A program made the position numbers and the translations under genes. A DNA stretch of 46,691 nt, taken from Pseudomonadota bacterium. Its GTDB lineage: Bacteria > Pseudomonadota > Alphaproteobacteria > Rickettsiales > UBA3002. Below, in pieces: positions 41,566-46,691 of this stretch. The notes under the pieces are model-generated. The model worked only from the letters and a program-made list of their open reading frames with translations, made no database searches and was not told the DNA's origin. How positions within the stretch are numbered: position 1 is the first letter of the stretch; each line of letters starts with the position of its first letter. The stretch is taken from positions 1 through 46,691 of the forward strand of contig CAUJIC010000003.1 of assembly GCA_963205305.1 (NCBI GenBank), written 5' to 3'.

Positions 41566-42824
41566 TACCCAAATTGTTGATGAAACCGTGCGGCGTTTGC
41601 TGCGCTTAACCGCACTTCGTAATGGGCTGTTGCTTCCTCTTCTGTATGATCCATCACCTGCCCATTAGCATAGAGCCACGCAATCGCGCGGCCATTTTCA
41701 TGGGGGATGGTGTAGTGGTAGGTGGCCAGCAGCTCGGCCGAGAGTTTATCATCGATGAGCTTCAATAGTTCGGCGCAGCCCTCGCCTGTGATAGCGGATA
41801 TGGGCACTGCCCCAGCGGGGGCGGCATAGTTCTCGTGGTTGTGGTCAGCGCTCCATTGGTCGATTTTATTATGTACCTCGATGAGATGTTCGAGGTTAGC
41901 GCCTTTGCCGAACAGGCTTTTCAGCACGCCCATCACATCATCGCTTTGCGCCTTGGTATCCTCGTGAGCAATATCGCGCACATGCAGGAGTATATCGGCC
42001 GAGAGTACTTCCTCGAGCGTTGCGCGAAAGGCAGCGATGAGCTCGGTGGGTAGGTTAGAAATAAACCCCACCGTATCGCTCATCAACACCCGTAACCCTG
42101 ATGGCAGAACTGCTTCGCGGATGGTGGGGTCAAGCGTGGCAAACAGCATATCCTGCGCGACGACTGTGGATTGGGTGAGGCGGTTGAACAGGGTGGATTT
42201 GCCTGCATTCGTATAGCCCACAAGGGCAATGAGCGGATAGGGGACATCCCGCCGTGTGGCGCGGTGGAGGGTTCGCGTACGCACCACATTATCGAGCTGC
42301 TTCTTGATTTTGATGATGCGGTCGCCAATCATCCGCCTATCGAGTTCGATCTGCGATTCCCCAGGGCCACCGAGAAATCCGAAGCCACCACGTTGGCGCT
42401 CAAGGTGCGTCCAACTTCGCACAAGGCGTGATTTCTGATAGGTGAGCGAGGCAAGTTCTACCTGTAATTTACCTTCCGCCGTGCGGGCGCGCGCACCAAA
42501 AATTTCGAGGATGAGGGCGGTGCGATCAATCACCTTACACCCGAAGGCTGTTTCGAGGTTGCGTTGCTGCACAGGGGTGAGGGCGCAATCGACAATGGCG
42601 AGGCCGATGTCGTTTTCTGCAATCAGCGCCGCAAACTCTTCGGTTTTACCTTTGCCGATATAGGTTGCAGGCGTCACTTTCTGTAAGCGGACAATAGCAG
42701 CGTGCCCTACATCAAGCGCGATGGCATGGGCGAGGCCAACCGCCTCCTCAAGTGAGGCATGCAGCGAGCGCTCCGCCTTTTCGCGGGTGGTGATGGTAGG
42801 GTGGATGACGAGTGTTTTGGTCAA
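41562..42824 (-). CDS. hflX: GTPase HflX
   Basis: A 420-residue HflX GTPase that binds the 50S subunit and rescues or splits stalled ribosomes. The N-terminal HflX domain contains GKGKTEEFAALI, and the G domain has GYTNAGKSTLFN (G1), DTVGFI (G3) and NKID (G4). The start is a TTG at 42824: hfq ends with TAA in the same frame, one codon (GGC) before, and no ATG or GTG exists near the expected start. Co-directional with hfq, as in most proteobacteria. Confidence 0.93.
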   Translation of the reverse strand: MTKTLVIHPTITTREKAERSLHASLEEAVGLAHAIALDVGHAAIVRLQKVTPATYIGKGKTEEFAALIAENDIGLAIVDCALTPVQQRNLETAFGCKVIDRTALILEIFGARARTAEGKLQVELASLTYQKSRLVRSWTHLERQRGGFGFLGGPGESQIELDRRMIGDRIIKIKKQLDNVVRTRTLHRATRRDVPYPLIALVGYTNAGKSTLFNRLTQSTVVAQDMLFATLDPTIREAVLPSGLRVLMSDTVGFISNLPTELIAAFRATLEEVLSADILLHVRDIAHEDTKAQSDDVMGVLKSLFGKGANLEHLIEVHNKIDQWSADHNHENYAAPAGAVPISAITGEGCAELLKLIDDKLSAELLATYHYTIPHENGRAIAWLYANGQVMDHTEEEATAHYEVRLSAANAARFHQQFGY

Positions 42825-42827
42825 GCC

Positions 42828-43106
42828 TTAAGCGCTTGGTGCTTCATCCGCTGTCGTAGCCGCATCGCCTTCATCCTCGCCCTTATAAAGGCTGATGTTG
42901 GTGCTTGGCACGATGGTGGCGATAGCATGCTTGTAAACCAGTTGCACTTGCGGGCTGCGGCGTAAAACGACGCAGAAATTATCGAAACCACTGATGTTGC
43001 CCTGAAGTTTCACGCCCGAAGTGAGGAACACGGTGACAGGCACCTTTTCCTTACGCAGGGTATTTAGGAAAACATCTTGAATATTCTGGTTTTTTTCGCT
43101 TGCCAT
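42828..43106 (-). CDS. hfq: RNA chaperone Hfq
   Basis: A 92-residue Hfq that forms a hexamer and pairs small RNAs with mRNAs. Sm1 ([20 protein letters not shown]) and Sm2 ([12 protein letters not shown], with the YKHA form of the usual YKHAI motif) are both intact. The C-terminal 20 residues are acidic. GAGG lies seven bases upstream of the ATG. A probable small RNA gene lies just upstream of its promoter region on the other strand. Confidence 0.97.
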   Translation of the reverse strand: MASEKNQNIQDVFLNTLRKEKVPVTVFLTSGVKLQGNISGFDNFCVVLRRSPQVQLVYKHAIATIVPSTNISLYKGEDEGDAATTADEAPSA

Positions 43107-43234
43107 GGGTTGCCTCTTACGGGGTTTTTGGTCGTGTTTTTGGGGCTCCGGATGCCCGAAACCGCTAGTTCTTTAGTGGTAACCTGCTCAGGATGCAAGC
43201 GATTTGGGGTATATGCCAGAAAAGAGGCATCAAA

Positions 43235-43280
43235 TCTTAACAAAACTGTCACACTTGTTAACCTTTGTTAATGCTAATCT
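43235..43280 (+). promoter_or_regulatory. Pho-box-like promoter of a small RNA
   Basis: TCTTAAC (43235-43241), AAAA, CTGTCAC (43246-43252), 22 bases, then TAATCT (43275-43280) preceded by AATGC. The GC-TANNNT form matches alphaproteobacterial -10 elements. There is no gene on the plus strand downstream before the terminator, so its product is a non-coding transcript. Confidence 0.72.
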
Positions 43281-43286
43281 ATCCTT

Positions 43287-43387
43287 ATTACTTGGACAGT
43301 AACCCGCACGGGTTCAACCAATTTACGAGTTTCTTCTGTGCGAGGAAAACGCTTGGGGCGGTGGAGCAATCCACCGCCTCTTTTTTT
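43287..43387 (+). ncRNA. Predicted small RNA of about 100 nt next to hfq
   Basis: This entry is inferred from a promoter and a terminator. The Pho-like promoter at 43235-43280 predicts a start near 43287, and a perfect GC-rich hairpin with T tract ends it at about 43387. In between there is no ATG and no plausible frame. A short AACCC-GCAC-GGGTT hairpin (about 43302-43315) and a Py-rich unpaired middle (TTTCTTCTGTG) follow. It does not look like tRNA, tmRNA, 6S or 4.5S RNA. It lies between hfq and dgt, both on the minus strand, so the terminator does not belong to either. Confidence 0.65.
43355..43387 (+). terminator. Intrinsic terminator of the small RNA
   Basis: Stem GGCGGTGGA (43357-43365) and TCCACCGCC (43370-43378), GCAA loop, extended by a G-T and a G-C pair, then a run of seven T. 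The T tract is on the plus strand; the minus-strand side has none, so it cannot serve dgt. Confidence 0.9.
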
Positions 43388-43398
43388 ATGCGCGCAAT

Positions 43399-44583
43399 CT
43401 AGCTGCGTTCGCGCACATCGAAAATGCGGGCATGTTCATCAAGGGCGAAGCGGTCGGTCATCCCTGCAATAAAATCGGCAATCACTTCGGCGGTGCGCTG
43501 CGTGCACGCGCCATCGGTCTGGGCATACCATACATTGGGCAGGCATTGCGGCTCGGCGAGGAAAAACACGAACAGCTCCTTCACCACGCGGCGCGCTTTG
43601 CTGGTCATGCGGTTCACCTTGAAGTGGCGATACATATATTTGAACAGGAACGATTTGATGGAGCGGTGCGCCAGTTCCATATCGCCCGAAAATTGCACAA
43701 GCTGCTGGCCAAGGCCACGCACATCATCGGCCGAGGCAATATGAAATTGCACAATGCGTTGGCGCGTGTGGGTCAGCACATCGGCCACCATGCGGTTAAT
43801 GAGGCGGCGGATGATTTCGTGCCCCTGACGGTGCGAGGAAAGCATGGGGTGCTGGGCGCGCACTTCGGCGATGATATCGCCCAAAAGCGGCAGTTCCTCA
43901 AGGTCGGCTAGGGTGAAAAACCCTGCGCGCAAGCCATCGTCGATATCGTGGTTATTATAGGCAATATCATCCGCAATCGCGGCCACTTGCGCTTCGATGC
44001 TGGCATGGGTGGAAAGCTCCAAATCCTGCTGCTCGGCATAGGCAAGCATGGCTCGTGGCAGGGGCTTAGCACCCGCAAAACCCGTAAGGGGGCCATTATG
44101 CTTGGCAATACCTTCCAGCGTTTCCCATGTAAGGTTCAGCCCATCGAAATTGGCGTAGCGGTTCTCGAGATGCGTCACGATACGAATGGTTTGCGCGTTA
44201 TGGTCGAAACCACCAAAGCCTTCCATCGCCTCGTGGAGTCCATCCTCGCCCGCATGGCCGAAGGGGGGGTGGCCAAGGTCGTGCGCCAGTGCCAGTGCTT
44301 CTGCCAAATCCTCGTTGATGTTCAAACAACGAGCAATGCCACGCGCCAGCTGAGCTACTTCAAGGCTATGGGTGAGACGGGTGCGGTAATGGTCGCCCTC
44401 GTGGTTCACAAACACTTGGGTTTTATATTCCAGCCGACGAAAGGCCACGGAATGAATAATGCGGTCGCGGTCGCGCTGGTGGGGGGTGCGCATGGTGCAT
44501 TCGGCCTCGGGTACCAGCCGCCCGCGGGTTTGGCTGGGGTGAGTGGCATAAGGGGCAAGAATGGCGGCTTGGTTTTGGTTCAT
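43399..44583 (-). CDS. dgt: Deoxyguanosinetriphosphate triphosphohydrolase-like protein
   Basis: A 394-residue HD-domain dNTP triphosphohydrolase of the dGTPase-like type, hydrolysing dNTPs to nucleosides and triphosphate. The HD motif is seen as RLTHSLEVAQLARG and ALAHDLGHPPFGHAGED, with later EGIAKHNGPLTG and DIAYNNHDIDDGLRAG. The start ATG 44583 lies 38 bases from the predicted -35 of the divergent erpA promoter. Size and motifs match the dGTPase-like type 2 group. Confidence 0.93.
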   Translation of the reverse strand: MNQNQAAILAPYATHPSQTRGRLVPEAECTMRTPHQRDRDRIIHSVAFRRLEYKTQVFVNHEGDHYRTRLTHSLEVAQLARGIARCLNINEDLAEALALAHDLGHPPFGHAGEDGLHEAMEGFGGFDHNAQTIRIVTHLENRYANFDGLNLTWETLEGIAKHNGPLTGFAGAKPLPRAMLAYAEQQDLELSTHASIEAQVAAIADDIAYNNHDIDDGLRAGFFTLADLEELPLLGDIIAEVRAQHPMLSSHRQGHEIIRRLINRMVADVLTHTRQRIVQFHIASADDVRGLGQQLVQFSGDMELAHRSIKSFLFKYMYRHFKVNRMTSKARRVVKELFVFFLAEPQCLPNVWYAQTDGACTQRTAEVIADFIAGMTDRFALDEHARIFDVRERS

Positions 44584-44621
44584 GGCGCGAGGATAGAGGA
44601 GAGAATTCGTGAGCGCAACTA

Positions 44622-44649
44622 TTGCTATCGCCCCCCAATTCCCTATATA
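44622..44649 (+). promoter_or_regulatory. Promoter of erpA
   Basis: TTGCTA (44622-44627) and TATATA (44644-44649) with 16-base spacing. Transcription would start near 44656, two bases before the ATG at 44658, so erpA is probably leaderless or nearly so. Confidence 0.5.
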
Positions 44650-44657
44650 CTGGCAGC

Positions 44658-44996
44658 ATGACCCAGCCTTTTACCATCTCGCCATCGGCTTCTGCCCGCA
44701 TTGCCCATTTGTTGGCAAGCGAGCCAGCGGGCACGCGTCTGCGTGTGGCGGTGGATGGCGGTGGCTGCTCGGGCTTTCAATATAAATATGATTTTGTGAC
44801 CGAAGCACCTGCGGCCGATGATAAAATTTTTGGTGATGAAAAAGCGCCTGTCATCGTCGATGAAATGTCGCTGGGTTACATCAACGGTGCAGTGCTCGAT
44901 TATGTGGAAACGCTTGGCGCAGCTGCGTTTGAAATTAAAAACCCGCAGGCCAAAAGCAGCTGTGGTTGCGGCAACAGTTTTTCCGTCGCGCTTTAG
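44658..44996 (+). CDS. erpA: Iron-sulfur cluster insertion protein ErpA
   Basis: A 112-residue A-type carrier that passes Fe-S clusters to apo-proteins. The three cluster ligands are visible: Cys in GGGCSGFQY near residue 36 and the CGCGNSF pair near residues 102-104. The LINGAVLDY-like sequence YINGAVLDYVETLG lies before the C-terminus. ATG 44658 is chosen because the upstream 12 codons overlap the promoter. Stop overlaps the convergent 44993 gene by four bases. Confidence 0.9.
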   Translation: MTQPFTISPSASARIAHLLASEPAGTRLRVAVDGGGCSGFQYKYDFVTEAPAADDKIFGDEKAPVIVDEMSLGYINGAVLDYVETLGAAAFEIKNPQAKSSCGCGNSFSVAL

Positions 44997-45379
44997 CGAA
45001 GCATCATTTTGCGCGCATTAACATCCTGTTGAGTTTCTGGTGTATAGGGCAAATCAGGCGTATTTACGCCAACACTGGCGGTGAGCAGATAGTTCGCGCT
45101 GTCCTTAGGGGAAGCCTTTGTGATAGCTGCGCCAACAGCCTTTGCCGTGAATGTTAGTGGGTATTCTGACGTATCGTATATTTTGTCTCGCGATAGTTGT
45201 GTCAAAACAGCCTGTCCTACTGGCGCAGTTTTTATGCCTAGTTTTTGGAGTTCCTCTGCGCTTTCTTGATTTGTGAAATAAACTATGTGACTGCCAATAG
45301 TGGCTTGGCGTATTTTTTGCTTCTCAGCCAAAGCGATGAGCTGATTATGTACGGTGTTCTTAACATCTTTGAATGCCAT
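44993..45379 (-). CDS. Unrecognised protein, 128 aa, paralogous to the 45417 protein
   Basis: No family recognised. The protein is soluble and mostly helical in its first 60 residues. Its segment with VYFTNQESAEELQKLGIKTA followed by PVGQAVLTQLS aligns with LVTDADVAQELSALGLASKA then MGAATRAALS of the next protein: shared positions include V-T/F-T-[ND], A-x-E-L-x-x-L-G, a G and a final L-S. This is a duplication. It follows the 45417 gene by 37 bases on the same strand and shares its promoter. Its C-terminal half has no clear counterpart in the 45417 protein. Confidence 0.65.
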   Translation of the reverse strand: MAFKDVKNTVHNQLIALAEKQKIRQATIGSHIVYFTNQESAEELQKLGIKTAPVGQAVLTQLSRDKIYDTSEYPLTFTAKAVGAAITKASPKDSANYLLTASVGVNTPDLPYTPETQQDVNARKMMLR

Positions 45380-45416
45380 GAGTTATCTCCCGAAGTTTTT
45401 TATACTGTTTAATATC

Positions 45417-45848
45417 CTATCGTCCACGCGGATTTGGTAAAGCGGCTACTCCAACTCGCCCGCCGCGCTGTGCTATGAGTGAAGGATTGCCAAGCGCGCG
45501 CATATGTTCCTTCACCACCTCACGCGTGAAGGGCACGAGGCTGATGCCATGAAGTGCATTCATCGCTTTGTCCGTATCACCAAACGCTGCAATTAAGCCC
45601 TTGTCACCCTCCCAGTTGATGAGGTGGCGCTGCTCGCCCAATTCCAGCGGGGTTGGTGAAAGTGCCGCACGCGTCGCGGCGCCCATGGCTTTCGAAGCTA
45701 GCCCCAAGGCTGATAACTCCTGCGCTACATCCGCGTCCGTCACCAATGCAAGGGAGCCATCCTGTCGGTTGATGCCACGAATGCGCTTTTCGCTAATATA
45801 ATGCGCCATCGCTGTGCGCAAAAAATCGGCTGTATCGTTGGTGGTCAT
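45417..45848 (-). CDS. Unrecognised protein, 143 aa, paralogous to the 44993 protein
   Basis: No family recognised. The N-terminal 75 residues have the same pattern as the 44993 protein (ISEKRIRG and VAQELSALGL). The rest is Gly/Arg-containing and ends basic (RVGVAALPNPRGR). GGAGG precedes the ATG at 45848. It heads a two-gene operon under a Pho-like promoter. No membrane segment, so it differs from the other members of that regulon. Confidence 0.68.
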   Translation of the reverse strand: MTTNDTADFLRTAMAHYISEKRIRGINRQDGSLALVTDADVAQELSALGLASKAMGAATRAALSPTPLELGEQRHLINWEGDKGLIAAFGDTDKAMNALHGISLVPFTREVVKEHMRALGNPSLIAQRGGRVGVAALPNPRGR

Positions 45849-45877
45849 AAAAGCCTCCAGTAGCGAATGAAGGCGCC

Positions 45878-45923
45878 AGCCTAGCTCATTTGATTACTAA
45901 GCAATGTGAAGTTTTTATGACAA
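45878..45923 (-). promoter_or_regulatory. Pho-box-like promoter of the 45848 operon
   Basis: On the minus strand TTGTCAT (45917-45923), AAAA, ACTTCAC (45906-45912), 22 bases, then TAGGCT (45878-45883) preceded by GAGC. The leader to the ATG is about 23 bases. It also lies 9 bases beyond the stop of the aminotransferase gene, which runs in the same direction upstream. Confidence 0.75.
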
Positions 45924-45931
45924 TGGCAAAT

Positions 45932-46690
45932 TTAGCGGGCGCAGCTACGCACCACTTCACACACGCGCAATACGTCGGCATCGCTCATTGCGCTGCCGCT
46001 TGGCAGGCACAGCCCATCGCGGAATAACCTCTCGCTAACCTTGCCACCCACCATTTTCACATCCTTGAATACGGGTTGCAGGTGCATGGGCTTCCAGATG
46101 GGGCGCGATTCGATATTCTCTGCCTCCAGTGCAAGGCGGATGGTTTCGCGGCTGGCGCCGAATTTCTTTTCATCAACGAGCATAACGCTCAGCCAGCGGT
46201 TACCTTTGCCGCTCAGTGAATCGGGCATAAAGCTGATACCAGCAAGGCTACCCAGCTCGTGGGCGTAGAGTGCAAAAATTTCGTGGCGGCGATGCATGTG
46301 TTCATCCAGCACCTCGAGCTGCCCGCGACCAATAGCTGCTACAATATTGCTCATGCGGTAGTTGTAGCCATAGGTAGTGTGCTCGTAATGCGGGGCTGGG
46401 TCGCGCGCTTGTTGGCTAAGGAAACGCGCTTCATCGATGAGTTTTTTATCGTGGCTGGCCAGCATGCCACCGCCGCTGGTGGTGATGATTTTATTGCCGT
46501 TGAACGAGAACGCCGCTGCATCGGCAAAGTAGCCCGCATGTTTCTCTTGATAGGTTGCGCCCACCGATTCGGCTGCATCAATTAGCAGTTTCACACCATA
46601 ATCTTCACAAATGATACGCAGCGCGCCCATGTCGCAGCATTGGCCGTAAAGGTCGGTCGGCAGTACTGCTTTGGGCAGTTTGTTTTTACG
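45932..46690 (-). CDS. DegT/DnrJ/EryC1/StrS-type sugar aminotransferase, C-terminal part
   Basis: The C-terminal 252 codons of a PLP-dependent nucleotide-sugar aminotransferase, used for amino sugars of surface polysaccharides. The frame stays open to the end of the window and reads AVLPTDLYGQCCDM upstream of the internal ATG at 46630, matching the family's VH-L-YG-D region. The PLP lysine is in FSFNGNKIITTSGGGM. YNYRMSNIVAAIGRGQLE and PMHLQPVFK are typical. The 5' end is outside the window. A polysaccharide gene next to Pho-type and lectin-like genes may reflect surface remodelling, which is inference. Confidence 0.9.
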   Translation of the reverse strand, partial: RKNKLPKAVLPTDLYGQCCDMGALRIICEDYGVKLLIDAAESVGATYQEKHAGYFADAAAFSFNGNKIITTSGGGMLASHDKKLIDEARFLSQQARDPAPHYEHTTYGYNYRMSNIVAAIGRGQLEVLDEHMHRRHEIFALYAHELGSLAGISFMPDSLSGKGNRWLSVMLVDEKKFGASRETIRLALEAENIESRPIWKPMHLQPVFKDVKMVGGKVSERLFRDGLCLPSGSAMSDADVLRVCEVVRSCAR

Positions 46691-46691
46691 G

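Noticed and set aside
43258..43271. CtrA site TTAA-N6-TTAA in the small-RNA promoter
   Set aside because: The spacing is six, not seven, bases and the elements coincide with the third Pho-like half-site position.
43296..43330. tRNA-like T-arm (GGTTCAACC) in the small RNA
   Set aside because: No acceptor, D or anticodon arm can be formed around it; the strong terminator shortly after excludes a tRNA.
1..46691. CRISPR arrays, insertion sequences, rRNA or tRNA genes
   Set aside because: None found. The only repetitive blocks are the RTX nonapeptides and short direct repeats in regulatory sites; no transposase or integrase is encoded.

Overview
The window looks like the chromosome of an alphaproteobacterium; genus and order cannot be fixed from the sequence alone. 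The grounds are the hfq-hflX pair, ErpA, two Flp-type pilins, a gene-transfer-agent (GTA)-like tail module whose best relatives are the Rhodobacter capsulatus GTA genes g12-g15, and promoters whose -10 elements read GC-TANNNT, the form known for the Caulobacter housekeeping sigma factor.

Layout. 1-5.7 kb: housekeeping genes (exonuclease III, partial; ABC-F ATPase; OsmC-like; DedA; feoB and feoA). The feoA promoter region carries a perfect Fur-like palindrome and an FNR-like box. 5.9-12.2 kb: an unrecognised membrane protein, an OmpA-family lipid/peptidoglycan-associated protein, a fused RimB-RimK-type protein, an RTX repeat protein, a Sel1-like protein and two tandem Flp pilins. 12.3-15.3 kb: small unrecognised genes. 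15.4-23.7 kb: the head module of a GTA-like or domesticated prophage element (terminase, portal, prohead protease, HK97-type capsid, connector, head-tail adaptor, DUF3168, major tail protein), interspersed with small unknown genes. 23.7-30.5 kb: a seven-gene island of unrecognised, mostly membrane-associated proteins that sits exactly where the tail chaperones and tape measure would be. 30.5-40.7 kb: the tail-tip and lysis half of the element (DUF2460, DUF2163, NlpC/P60, TIM-barrel megaprotein, fibre, 3TM holin, GH24 lysozyme). 40.8-46.7 kb: two small membrane proteins, hflX, hfq, a probable small RNA, dgt, erpA, a paralogous pair of unknown genes, and a DegT-type aminotransferase cut by the window end.

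The main discovery is a shared promoter architecture. Nine sites, and a weaker tenth, carry two PhoB-like half-sites 11 bp apart (consensus close to TTGTCAT-AAAA-CTTCAC, matching the known Pho box). In nine of them a -10 hexamer follows at 22 bp (21 bp in one) from the second half-site. They precede almost every unrecognised membrane-protein gene in the window, both arms of the island inside the GTA-like cluster, the RTX gene, and a roughly 100-nt intergenic transcript next to hfq that ends in a strong intrinsic terminator. Three of the genes start at the predicted transcription start, so their mRNAs should be leaderless. The inference is a phosphate-starvation (PhoB) regulon, or that of another OmpR-family regulator with the same site, made of lineage-specific surface/membrane proteins and one sRNA, part of it lodged in a decaying or domesticated GTA-like element.

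The element has no integrase, repressor or replication genes, its portal gene is frameshifted, and no tape measure is recognisable, so whether it still makes particles is doubtful. No tRNA, rRNA, CRISPR array or insertion sequence was seen. No stretch longer than 300 bases lacks a gene; the longest gene-free stretches are about 220-290 bases and are covered by the regulatory and RNA entries, except 13272-13520 and 17334-17556, where I see no gene.
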